Shown here: one piece after another, positions 1 to 8,034 of the stretch
Layout of the letters: the number at the start of each line of letters is the position of its first letter
Numbering within the stretch: position 1 is the first letter of the stretch
Program-made: the position numbers and the translations under genes
The notes under the pieces: model-generated
Told to the model about the DNA's origin: nothing
Seen by the model: the letters and a program-made list of their open reading frames with translations, nothing else
Databases searched by the model: none
Assembly (NCBI GenBank): GCA_022841505.1
Contig: JALHRK010000021.1
Span: 557 to 36,737, forward strand
DNA length: 36,181 bases
Direction of reading: 5' to 3'
Origin: Saprospiraceae bacterium
Lineage (GTDB): Bacteria; Bacteroidota; Bacteroidia; Chitinophagales; Saprospiraceae

Positions 1-1284
1 CAGGCGGTCGCCGACCGGGGCGGCGAAGCCACCACCCTCAACAACATCGGCAGTGCCTGGTCAGCGTTAGGCGAGGTGCGTCAGGCGCTGGACTTCTACC
101 AGCAGGCGCTGCCCTTGAGACGGGCGGTCGCCGACCGGGGCGGCGAAGCCACCACCCTCAACAACATCGGCAGGGCGTGGTCGGACTTGGGCGAAGTGCG
201 TCAGGCGCTGGACTTCTACCAGCAGGCGCTGCCCTTGAGACGGGCGATCGCCGACCGGGGCGGCGAAGCCACCACCCTCAACAACATCGGCAATGCCTGG
301 TCGGACTTGGGCGAGGTGCGTCAGGCGCTGGACTTCTACCAGCAGGCACTCCCTCTCTTCCAGGCGGTCGGCAACCGGCGCGGCGAAGCCACCACCCTCA
401 ACAACATCGGCAGTGCCTGGTCAGACTTGGGCGAGGTGCGTCAGGCGCTGGACTTCTACCAGCAGGCGCTGCCCTTGAGCCAGGCGGTCGGCAACCGAGG
501 CGGCGAAGCCGCCACCCTCAACAACATCGGCAGGGCGTGGTCGGACTTGGGCGAGGTGCGTCAGGCGCTGGACTTCTTCCAGCAGGCGCTGCCGCTCTTC
601 CAGGCGGTCGCCGACCGGCGCGGCGAAGCCGCCACCCTCAACAACATCGGCTTGGCGTGGTCAAACTTGGGCGAGGTGCGTCAGGCGCTGGACTTCTTCC
701 AGCAGGCGCTGCCGCTCTTCCAGGCGGTCGGCAACCGAGGCGGCGAAGCCACCACCCTCAACAACATCGGCAGTGCCTGGTCAGACTTGGGCGAGGTGCG
801 TCAGGCGCTGGACTTCTTCCAGCAGGCGCTACTGCTCTTCCAGGTGGTCGGCGACCGGCGCGGCGAAGCCATCACCCTCAACAACATCGGAGGAGCGTGG
901 TCGGACTTGGGCGAGGTACGGCAGGCGCTGGACTTCTACCAGCAGGCGCTGCCCTTGAGACGGGCGATCGGCGACCGGGGCGGCGAAGCCACCACCCTCC
1001 ACAACATCGGCAATGCGTGGTGGGACTTGGGCGAGGTACCTCAGGCGCTGGACTTCTTCCAGCAGGCGCTGCCCTTGAGACGGGCGATCGGCGACCGGGG
1101 CGGCGAAGGCTACACCTGCTACGGTATGGCGGTTATCTATGAAGCTATTGGAGACCTGGAAAAGGCGATCACATATGCCGAGCGCAGCACCGACCTTTTG
1201 CAGCAAATTGAGGATGTGAATGCTGCAACAGCCAGTGCGACTCTTGAACGTCTTAAAGGCCAGCGGGACAGTCAACACATTTGA
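1..1284 (+). CDS. C-terminal TPR array of NLR2 (5' part lies at the other end of the window)
   Basis: Frame 1 is open from the first base to a TGA at 1282-1284. It encodes nine canonical 40-residue TPR units (starts at 37, 157 and so on to 997, consensus LNNIGxAWSDLGEVRQALDF) and a diverged last unit followed by an acidic/polar tail ending in ERLKGQRDSQHI. There is no N-terminus here. The 118 terminal bases match 36064-36181 exactly and in frame, so this is most likely the end of the NB-ARC protein starting at 33877, giving about 1,156 residues and 13 TPR units. TPR arrays of this type form the ligand-sensing superhelix of NLR-like proteins. The units are almost identical in DNA, so their true number could be larger if the assembly collapsed copies. 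The last unit and tail closely match those of NLR1. Confidence 0.85.
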   Translation, partial: QAVADRGGEATTLNNIGSAWSALGEVRQALDFYQQALPLRRAVADRGGEATTLNNIGRAWSDLGEVRQALDFYQQALPLRRAIADRGGEATTLNNIGNAWSDLGEVRQALDFYQQALPLFQAVGNRRGEATTLNNIGSAWSDLGEVRQALDFYQQALPLSQAVGNRGGEAATLNNIGRAWSDLGEVRQALDFFQQALPLFQAVADRRGEAATLNNIGLAWSNLGEVRQALDFFQQALPLFQAVGNRGGEATTLNNIGSAWSDLGEVRQALDFFQQALLLFQVVGDRRGEAITLNNIGGAWSDLGEVRQALDFYQQALPLRRAIGDRGGEATTLHNIGNAWWDLGEVPQALDFFQQALPLRRAIGDRGGEGYTCYGMAVIYEAIGDLEKAITYAERSTDLLQQIEDVNAATASATLERLKGQRDSQHI

Positions 1285-1556
1285 AAACTCAACAAACTAG
1301 GACTTCTTTGGCTCTCAATTTGGAAGGAAAAATCATACTGACTAGAGGATATGAAGGTGGGATTTTCAGTATCCGTGCCATAAGTGATACGCTTTGGTGA
1401 ATGGGCGACTGAAGTGGATTTTCTAGGTTACTGGCGGTGCCATCTGGCAAGCTTGTTGCCCTGCCAAACGATAATTCACAAACCGTATCATTCAGCAGAC
1501 GTTAGTAATGATTACTGCATAGAATCGGAAAATATATTGGAATAGGAGCATGAGTT
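1285..1556. other. Intergenic region between NLR2 and the TIR gene
   Basis: There are 272 bases without a convincing gene. A TAGAAT hexamer at 1520-1525 is a possible -10 box for the TIR gene, but no good -35 box accompanies it. The TIR start has a clear ribosome binding site (AGGAG at 1544-1548, eight bases before ATG 1557). No terminator hairpin was found after the NLR2 stop. Confidence 0.4.
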
Positions 1557-2495
1557 ATGAACATTTTTCTGAGCTATTCACATAAAGACAAAGATGCTGC
1601 ACTGACACTCCAGAAAGCGCTCTTTAGCGGCGGGCAGACGGTCTGGATGGACGATGGCCTCACTATTGGGCATGAGTGGCGCACGCAGCTGGCCGACGAA
1701 ATTGCCCGCGCCGATGCTATTGCCCTTGCGATCACGTCCAACTGGCTGGCTTCGCCTTACTGCCAGTGGGAGTTTGTCACGGCGGTTGAACAGGGTAAGA
1801 AAATCATTCTTGTAATGCTGGAAGCAGGATTAAAGCTGCCAGATCGTTTGAGCAAGTACCAATATGCTGATTTCACCAATGGTTTCAACGACCCTGCCAA
1901 AACACAGAAATTCCTGGATGACCTGCTCAAGCTGGCGGTGACAGTCGATAAAAGCACGGTCGCGGGCGTGGATAAGGAGCAGTATGCCATGAAGATTGAC
2001 CAGCAGAATAGTGATGGGGGGCAGAATTTGAATGTGCCAGGAAGTGGCAATACCATTGCAGGGAGAGACCTTGACCAGAGCAGCACGAGCGTCAAAATCG
2101 GCGGTAATGTGCAGGGGGGGAACGTCGTCATCGGGGGCAAGCAAACGGTCGGTGGGAATCTTACAATCACGATGCACGACCTGACACAAACGATTAGCAA
2201 AGGGAAAGCCGCTCCATCAGATAAGGAAACACTGCAAAAGCTGATGGACGACCTGAAAACTACGCTAATGAATGTTCCCTCTGAGCATGAGGAGAGTGGA
2301 AAAAAGGTTGTGGAGCGCACGGAAGAGCTGGTCACTGAAGTCAGCCGCCCGCAAGCGGATCCAGAGGACGTGAAGGACAGTGCCAACAAACTTAAGCGCG
2401 CGGCTGAAAACATAAAGGCAGTGCTGCCAGCGGTATTCACCATCGCGACTAGCATCATTGCGCATGTGTTGAAAATGAGTGGTGCTGGGGCGTAG
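1557..2495 (+). CDS. TIR-domain protein with Gly-rich signalling motif and hydrophobic C-terminus
   Basis: This 312-residue protein begins with a bacterial TIR domain (about residues 1-130). It has the first-strand signature FLSYSHKD (4-11), and Glu72 in SPYCQWEF sits where TIR NADases carry the catalytic glutamate. Known TIR effectors cleave NAD+ or make signal nucleotides from it; catalysis here is inferred. Residues 150-176 are a Gly/Asn/Ser linker. Residues 178-204 hold a repetitive Gly/Val/Ile motif (core GGNVVIGGKQTVGGNL) that also occurs in both neighbouring NLRs. The C-terminal 100 residues are helical, with a hydrophobic stretch (AVLPAVFTIATSIIAHVL, about 288-305) that could be a membrane helix or an oligomerisation helix. 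The start is set by AGGAG at 1544-1548. It lies between NLR2 and NLR1 on the same strand (97 bases before NLR1), which suggests an effector partner of these receptors. Confidence 0.85.
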   Translation: MNIFLSYSHKDKDAALTLQKALFSGGQTVWMDDGLTIGHEWRTQLADEIARADAIALAITSNWLASPYCQWEFVTAVEQGKKIILVMLEAGLKLPDRLSKYQYADFTNGFNDPAKTQKFLDDLLKLAVTVDKSTVAGVDKEQYAMKIDQQNSDGGQNLNVPGSGNTIAGRDLDQSSTSVKIGGNVQGGNVVIGGKQTVGGNLTITMHDLTQTISKGKAAPSDKETLQKLMDDLKTTLMNVPSEHEESGKKVVERTEELVTEVSRPQADPEDVKDSANKLKRAAENIKAVLPAVFTIATSIIAHVLKMSGAGA

Positions 2496-2592
2496 TTGAG
2501 AGGGAATACACCCACGTGTGCAGATGTAAACCGCTTCTACTGCGTAAATCATAATTAATCAGGTCGTATTTACGAGCATCGGAGAAAGTGTC

Positions 2593-5500
2593 ATGTCGTT
2601 GCTAGAAGACTGGCGTCACACCCTGGCATCTACCTCACCTCTGTTTGCCACACTTCTCAAAGAAGACCTCACGATTTCTGTCCCTTATGGGATCACTGCG
2701 AGCGCTATTTTATGGTATGTGCGTGACAAGCTGAGTACGCCGATGATGATTCAGGTGCTGACTGATATTTGCGGGGAGATAGCCTTGCCACTGCTGCGCG
2801 AGGCACTGATGAACTGGGGGGAATTTGAACCGCACGAGGCAGCGCGGACGCTTACGCGCTTGTCTCATGACAATGAGGCACTGCGTTCGATGCTAGACAA
2901 GCTGCTGGCATACTTCCGTGACGATCTGCTGGCGTTGCATCTGCTCCAAGTGGCACCCTCGAACATCACTATTGAGGGCAGCGTTTCAGGTGGGAATATT
3001 GTTATCGGTGGCGTGCAGTATGTCGCAGGTGATCTGATTATTCAATACCTTAAGCCGAAAACCGCGCGTATGTGCCCCAAACCTCCGCCGGAGCCTGAGA
3101 AATTCGGCGGGCGTGATGTCCGTCTGCGTGAGATTATGGAAAAAATAAAAGCGGGGACAGATACTGCCATTACCGCTGTCCACGGGCTGAGCGGCATTGG
3201 CAAGACGACGCTGGCGCGGGCATTGGCGGCACATCTGTATAGCGATAAGACATTCCGTGCGGTGCTATGGGCGGATGTGACTCGCACACCCAGTGCCGTA
3301 AACATCCTTAGTGCCTGGGTGGTGAGCTATGCCGACTCTACTTTCGACTTGGCCGTGTTCAAGGGTGATGAAGGACAGATTGCTGCGGCGGTGAAAGCCC
3401 AGCTTGATAGCGTGATCGCAGAGCAGTGCGAAGACTGCGACCCGCCGCGTGTGCTGATGGTCTTGGATGATGTGTGGGATAACGGGCGCGATGCCGCTCG
3501 GCTTATCAAACGTGCCTGTCCTGCCCATACAACCATCCTCATCACCACCCGCTCGGAGAATGTAGCGATTGACTTGGGTGCGCAGGCTGAGTCTTTGGCT
3601 TATATGACGCCCGATGAATCGGTCGGAATGCTGAAAATGTACTTATTCAATATTCCTGATGATACCCTGCGACGGTTGGGCAAGGCTTTGGGAGGGCATG
3701 CACTGGCGTTGGAATTGGCTGCCCGCCGCATTCAAAAGGAAAAACGCCCTGGCGAGAGTGAAGCAGAGCGGCTGGAACGCTGCATCCATGATTATGAAAC
3801 AGGCATCCCGGCAGGTAGCCCGTTCGATCGGCTGAAATTAGAGCAGGGCGAGCAAAAAGAGGATAATCTGACACACTCGCTGGCCTACAGCTATGGCGAG
3901 CTGGATGAGGACGGTCAACAACGCTTCCGAGCTTTGGGTGTGTTGGCCTTTGATGTGGCCTTTGATGCAGCACTACTAGCGGCATTGTGGGAACTGCCCG
4001 TGGATGAAGTTTACGACCACACAAATCGTCTTGCCCTCCTTTCACTTCTCGAGATTACGCAGGATGGTTATTATCAGCACCCGCTGCTACGGGCTTATGC
4101 TCGCGCGCTGCTCATCGCCGCTGGCGAAACAAACACAGCTTTCAACCGTTATGCCGACTTCGTGATCGCACAGGCGGCGCGGTTCGACGAACTCCCGCTG
4201 GAGCAGTGGACTGCGCTTGATCTGCTGCTGCCGCATATACAAGAGGTGGGGGATACGCTGGTACGTCAATGGGAGGCGGCCACTCCACTTGATGACCCTC
4301 TCAAAGTACGCGCCAGAGATTTTGCTTACAACATTATAAGCTATGTTCATAATCGTCCGCAGATGATCGAGACACCGCAGGGACAGCAGCGACTCGGTAT
4401 GCGCTGGTTGGAAATGGGACTGGTGGCGGCGCGTGAAACCGGTAATTCGGATCGTCAGACGCTGTTTCTCAACAGCATCGGCGTGGTATGGGCGCAGTTG
4501 GGCGAGCCGCGGCGGGCGCTGGACCTCTTCCAGCAGGCACTGCCGCTCTTCCAGGCGGTAGGTAACCGACACGGTGAAGCTACCACCCTCACCAACATCG
4601 GCAGTGCGTGGGCGGCTTTGGGTGAGGTGCATCAGGCGCTGGACTTCTATCGGCAGGCGCTACCCTTGAGACAGGCGGTGGGCGACCAGCGTAGCGAAGC
4701 TACCACCCTCACCAACATCGGCGCGGCGTGGGCGGCTTTGGGCGATCAGCACCAAGCGCTGGACTTCTTCCAGCAGGCACTGCCACTCTCTCAGGCGGTG
4801 GGCGACCGACACGGCGAAGCTACCACCCTCAACAACATCGGCGGTGCGTGGGCGGATTTGAGTGAGCCGCGGCGGGCGCTGGACTTCTTCCAGCAGGCAC
4901 TGCCACTCTCTCAGGCGGTGGGCGACCGACACGGTGAAGCTACCACCCTCAATAGCATTGGTAGTGCGTGGGCAGATTTGGGTGAGCCGCGGCGGGCGCT
5001 GGGATTCTTCCAGCAGGCACTGCCACTCTCTCAGGCGGTGGGCGACCGACACGGTGAAGCTACCACCCTCAACAATATCGGCTCAACATGGGCGACTTTG
5101 GGCGATCAGCGCCAAGCGCTGGACTTCTTCCAGCAGGTACTGCCACTCTTTCAGGCGGTGGGCAATCGGCGGGGCGAAGCCGCCACTCTCAACAGCATCG
5201 GCGTAGCGTGGGCGGAGTTGGGCAAGCCGCGGTGGGCGCTGGGCTTCTTCCAGCAGGCACTGCCACTCTTCCAGGCGGTGGGCGACCAGCGCGGTGAAGC
5301 CGTCACTCTCAATAGCATTGGCGGTGCGTGGGCGGAGTTGGGCGATCAGCACCAAGCGCTGGAGTTCTACCAGCAGGCACTGCCCTTGAGACGGGCGGTG
5401 GACGATCGGCGTGGTGCAGCTACCACCCTCAACAACATCGCCAATGCGTGGGCGGAGTTGGGCAAGCCGCAGCGGGCGCTGAAGTTCTATCAGCAGGCAC

Positions 5501-5721
5501 TGCGGCTCTTCCAGGCGGTGGGCGACCAGCGCGGTGAAGGCTACATCTGCAACGACATGGCAGTTACGTATGAAGAGCTTGGAGATCTGAAAAAAGCGAT
5601 TGCATTTGCTAAGCGCGGCGCTGACCTTTTGCAGAAAATTGATGATGTAAATGCTGCAACGGCCAGTGCATATCTTGAACGTCTTAAAGGCCAGCGCAAA
5701 GGCGGCAGTAAACCCTCATAG
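2593..5721 (+). CDS. NLR1: NB-ARC STAND ATPase with C-terminal TPR array
   Basis: The protein has 1,042 residues in four parts. Residues 1-120 form an unrecognised helical domain containing YGITASAILWYVRD. Residues 124-152 carry the Gly-rich motif (SGGNIVIGGVQYVAGDL) shared with the TIR protein and NLR2. About 165-620 is an NB-ARC/STAND module with P-loop GLSGIGKTT (198-206), Walker B RVLMVLDDVWD (286-296), sensor-like TTILITTRS (313-321) and a GxP-like GGHALALEL (367-375). From residue 626 there are nine TPR units of 40 residues and one diverged final unit. STAND NTPases of this kind act as ligand-triggered oligomerisation switches in antiphage defence and cell death. The start is supported by GGAGAA six bases upstream. 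The region from about 4080 to 4420 is nearly identical in DNA to NLR2, while the N-terminal half is far more diverged. Confidence 0.9.
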   Translation: MSLLEDWRHTLASTSPLFATLLKEDLTISVPYGITASAILWYVRDKLSTPMMIQVLTDICGEIALPLLREALMNWGEFEPHEAARTLTRLSHDNEALRSMLDKLLAYFRDDLLALHLLQVAPSNITIEGSVSGGNIVIGGVQYVAGDLIIQYLKPKTARMCPKPPPEPEKFGGRDVRLREIMEKIKAGTDTAITAVHGLSGIGKTTLARALAAHLYSDKTFRAVLWADVTRTPSAVNILSAWVVSYADSTFDLAVFKGDEGQIAAAVKAQLDSVIAEQCEDCDPPRVLMVLDDVWDNGRDAARLIKRACPAHTTILITTRSENVAIDLGAQAESLAYMTPDESVGMLKMYLFNIPDDTLRRLGKALGGHALALELAARRIQKEKRPGESEAERLERCIHDYETGIPAGSPFDRLKLEQGEQKEDNLTHSLAYSYGELDEDGQQRFRALGVLAFDVAFDAALLAALWELPVDEVYDHTNRLALLSLLEITQDGYYQHPLLRAYARALLIAAGETNTAFNRYADFVIAQAARFDELPLEQWTALDLLLPHIQEVGDTLVRQWEAATPLDDPLKVRARDFAYNIISYVHNRPQMIETPQGQQRLGMRWLEMGLVAARETGNSDRQTLFLNSIGVVWAQLGEPRRALDLFQQALPLFQAVGNRHGEATTLTNIGSAWAALGEVHQALDFYRQALPLRQAVGDQRSEATTLTNIGAAWAALGDQHQALDFFQQALPLSQAVGDRHGEATTLNNIGGAWADLSEPRRALDFFQQALPLSQAVGDRHGEATTLNSIGSAWADLGEPRRALGFFQQALPLSQAVGDRHGEATTLNNIGSTWATLGDQRQALDFFQQVLPLFQAVGNRRGEAATLNSIGVAWAELGKPRWALGFFQQALPLFQAVGDQRGEAVTLNSIGGAWAELGDQHQALEFYQQALPLRRAVDDRRGAATTLNNIANAWAELGKPQRALKFYQQALRLFQAVGDQRGEGYICNDMAVTYEELGDLKKAIAFAKRGADLLQKIDDVNAATASAYLERLKGQRKGGSKPS

Positions 5722-5740
5722 AAAAGCTAGAACATTCGCG

Positions 5741-5879
5741 ATATTGTAGTGCAAAAATCAGGAATATATCTACCAATTGGGCATCTCTCGGTGAGGATTT
5801 TGGTAAAAAGCAGGTAGAATTCCAGATTGTCTATGAAGACGAGTGGCAAACGAAGATTAACGAGCTATTCATAGACTAG
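5741..5879 (+). pseudogene. Scar: remnant of small repeat element joined to the 3' end of a type III res gene
   Basis: Bases 5769-5879 can be read as 36 codons plus TAG and match the last 36 codons of the intact res gene (to 32576) with two residue changes (D to N, E to Q). The other DNA differences in the block are silent, so this piece diverged while still under coding selection. Just upstream, about 5741-5771 matches the end of the small repeated element at 28053-28162 (shared GTAGTG, CAAAAAT and ATATATCT). In the intact locus these two pieces are 4.3 kb apart with mod and res between them. The simplest reading is an internally deleted second mod-res locus. Its TAG overlaps the TAG of the recombinase gene on the other strand. 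Confidence 0.8.
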
Positions 5880-6529
5880 CGATCTTCTTCTTCAGAAATC
5901 AGCATATTTCGTACTGTCATTGCATACCATAACCCGCCCCGTGCGGTGGGAATTTTCCGGCTGTTTAATTCTTCTGCTATGGCTGTGAGGGTATATCCCT
6001 GAGCGCGAAGCTGCTCGATAAGCGGCCTCACGGTATCGCGAAACAGCCTGGTCTGTTCCTTCAAGACATTGGAAGCAATTTCCAAAGCGGGCAGGGGGGT
6101 AGGATTGCCCAGCTTCACGCCACGCGCCTTTGCTGCTTTCAAAGCGTCTTTCGTCCTTTTTGAAATCATTTCTCGCTCATGTTCCGCGACGGCTGCCAGG
6201 ATATGAATAGTGAACCTGGTGGCTTCAGGCATATCGACGGCCACAAAATCAACATGGCTTTCCATCAGGTTTGAAATAAACGCGACGTTGCGGGCGAGGC
6301 GGTCAAGGCGGGCAATCAGAAGAGTGGCTTTGTGTTTTCTACATGCATCAAGAGCGGCTTGCAGCTCCGGCCGTTTATTGCGGGTGCTTTCTATTTCGGT
6401 GAACTCCTGCACGATCTGGCCGCGATTTGCTACAAAATCGGCAACCGCTTGGCGCTGTGCATCCAGCCCTAGACCACTTCTGCCTTGTTTATCTGTAGAT
6501 ACCCGATAATAGGCTACGAATTTGCTCAT
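5876..6529 (-). CDS. Serine recombinase (resolvase/invertase family)
   Basis: The 217-residue protein has the N-terminal catalytic domain of serine recombinases: YYRVSTDKQ with nucleophile Ser11 and Arg9, then ARLDRLARN with Arg74, Asp76 and Arg77. A long helix follows (about 115-150), then a C-terminal helix-turn-helix region (YTLTAIAEELNSRKIPTARG, 174-193) like that of the resolvase-type recombinases common on plasmids. The enzyme cuts DNA at a two-base crossover through a phosphoserine link. On plasmids it usually resolves multimers or moves or inverts segments. A 34-bp inverted site lies 23 bases in front of its start (6552-6585). No strong ribosome binding site is visible. Its 3' end touches the type III res scar, which suggests a role in, or a history of, rearrangement at this spot. 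Confidence 0.9.
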   Translation of the reverse strand: MSKFVAYYRVSTDKQGRSGLGLDAQRQAVADFVANRGQIVQEFTEIESTRNKRPELQAALDACRKHKATLLIARLDRLARNVAFISNLMESHVDFVAVDMPEATRFTIHILAAVAEHEREMISKRTKDALKAAKARGVKLGNPTPLPALEIASNVLKEQTRLFRDTVRPLIEQLRAQGYTLTAIAEELNSRKIPTARGGLWYAMTVRNMLISEEEDR

Positions 6530-6551
6530 AAAAGCAGTATAGCAGGGTCAT

Positions 6552-6585
6552 TTATAAAACTCAAACGGGCGTTTGCATTTTATAA
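6552..6585. other. 34-bp inverted repeat, candidate recombinase crossover site
   Basis: The left arm TTATAAAACTCAAACG (6552-6567) and right arm CGTTTGCATTTTATAA (6570-6585) are inverted copies with two mismatches around a central GG. An arm length of 16 and a two-base centre match the geometry of serine-recombinase dimer sites. It lies directly upstream of the recombinase start. A weaker inverted pair (TCGAAAAC and GTTTTGA, about 6591-6609) follows and may be an accessory subsite. It could also be an operator for the recombinase gene. Confidence 0.65.
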
Positions 6586-6695
6586 GACTGTCGAAAACAA
6601 TCGTTTTGATAAGGTAATATTAAAATGGAATGTCATATTTACAGCTGGAACAAACGATCATATCAATAATGGCGGATATTTTCACAGCCCATTGC

Positions 6696-7760
6696 TCAAG
6701 GCCCTGGGCTTAATGCTGTAGCAGTGGCGGCAGCCTCTCTTGTTGCGGCTCTTGCTGTTGAAGTCATTTGATAATGACGAGCCTCTAGAGTTAAGTTACT
6801 GATAAATTGAGCACGATGAGTTACAACAACACTTGGAGCAAGATCAAATAGATTAAGATAGTAGCCAATTTCTGGAAATTCATTGCTATTTAGAACAACT
6901 GTGAAATCTGAAGCCAGCAAGTCGCTGAGGTAAGATTCATCGAAAAAATATATATTTGCCTGTCTAGGGACTGGGGTTGTAAATAGGCTATGAATCAATA
7001 TTTTGAGTTGTTTTGGTAATGTAATTTGAAGTTCGGTGAAAGACGATTTTTCAAGTAAAAACGAAGACGCAAATTCAATTCTCATGATTGTGTCATTACA
7101 ACCACCAAAAGTACCCTCAATCGCGTAAGAAAAACTTGATTCCTTACTCTCTCGTAATGTTCCTTGAAACGTGAAATCTTGTTGAGTCATTGATGTAATA
7201 ACAATCGTATCATCTATCGTGACAGGATATAAACTACATTGCAAAACTCCCGGTCTACGATCAAATTTTGAGATTGAGACATGATTAATTAGTATGTCAG
7301 AATCAAGTGGGTTGCGTATCGATACGCGCACCATATATGAATTCTCGCTTTCACCAATTAAGATGTTATCAATACTTGGAGAAAAACGTGGAGCCAAGAG
7401 TGGTGTAGGTGTCGGAGAACCGCTAATAGCAACCGTGACAAACTCCTTTAGGGATGGGGTCAATAATGTAACAAAAATGATTGTTATTGTTAGCATCGTA
7501 AAAATAATTAAAAAGCCTATTCGAGTACGCTTTGAGTATTTATGAAGTTGCTTATTATCGAGTATACGTCTTTGTTTTGCTGTAAATAAATATATTCCAA
7601 TAAAGAAGATAATTGTCCATATAAAAGTAATAATCAGTAGAAGAGTTAATTCCTGATTTTGGCGAAATACTATGATAATTCCTATTAGTTGCGATAATAA
7701 AAACACAACAGGAATAATTATACCTCCATATTTTTCTACAATATTTTTTATATCATCCAT
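6696..7760 (-). CDS. Membrane protein of unknown function with TPTP linker
   Basis: This 354-residue protein is not a family I recognise. It begins with three hydrophobic segments (about residues 12-33, 38-58 and 82-105) separated by a short basic stretch. A Pro/Thr linker (SGSPTPTPLLAP, about 113-124) follows, then about 200 residues predicted to be a mostly beta-rich soluble domain. The tail is low in complexity (Ala/Thr-rich, ending TATALSPGP). The TPTP linker and Ala/Thr tail are a style I associate with Chloroflexota surface proteins. Base composition is clearly more AT-rich than that of the plasmid backbone, which suggests separate acquisition. It reads in the same direction as the recombinase but with a gap of more than 160 bases. 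Confidence 0.7.
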   Translation of the reverse strand: MDDIKNIVEKYGGIIIPVVFLLSQLIGIIIVFRQNQELTLLLIITFIWTIIFFIGIYLFTAKQRRILDNKQLHKYSKRTRIGFLIIFTMLTITIIFVTLLTPSLKEFVTVAISGSPTPTPLLAPRFSPSIDNILIGESENSYMVRVSIRNPLDSDILINHVSISKFDRRPGVLQCSLYPVTIDDTIVITSMTQQDFTFQGTLRESKESSFSYAIEGTFGGCNDTIMRIEFASSFLLEKSSFTELQITLPKQLKILIHSLFTTPVPRQANIYFFDESYLSDLLASDFTVVLNSNEFPEIGYYLNLFDLAPSVVVTHRAQFISNLTLEARHYQMTSTARAATREAAATATALSPGP

Positions 7761-8034
7761 AAAATTCCAGTGTAAAACTTTTTGTTTATTACTATATCAG
7801 TTTAACATAAAACCTATATCTATGATCACTGACAATAGGTTAGTAATTTAGGTCTATCGTTTTGCCATTGGTCTAGAAATTATTGGTGCTCTTGGCCTTC
7901 GGGTAGATGGTGGGGTAGGCAGCAGACATAAAAGCTTACACAGCTTTTCTGGTTATATGACTGTAAAAATCATCATTTGGGGAGAGCAATAGCCAAAAAC
8001 TGTTACCTAGTCTAATAAAGCATATCCTCGAATA
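7761..8034. other. AT-rich intergenic region
   Basis: No gene is supported in these 274 bases. The only item noted is the 17-base string GCAATAGCCAAAAACTG at 7986-8002, which recurs with one mismatch at 12226-12242. The two copies bracket the GIY-YIG/WD40 accessory block. Confidence 0.4.
7986..8002 (+). repeat. Short direct repeat, copy 1 (partner at 12226-12242)
   Basis: GCAATAGCCAAAAACTG differs by one base from GCAATAGCCACAAACTG at 12226-12242. Each copy lies 24-33 bases beyond the 3' end of a minus-strand gene (GIY-YIG protein and MazF-like toxin). Chance is possible at this length. Confidence 0.35.

Noticed and set aside
177-1142. Long open frame of 321 codons in another phase over the TPR array
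   Set aside because: The 120-bp unit is a multiple of three and GC-rich, so a stop-free shadow frame repeats automatically. There is no start signal and the composition is Gly/Ala/Arg-rich and repetitive.
5744-5879. Insertion sequence as the cause of the res fragment
   Set aside because: No transposase, terminal inverted repeats or target duplication is seen. The fragment is better explained by deletion or recombination between RM loci.
6485-6721. Plus-strand frame of 78 codons over the recombinase leader
   Set aside because: It crosses the inverted site and the 3' end of the membrane-protein gene, and has no binding site or family resemblance.
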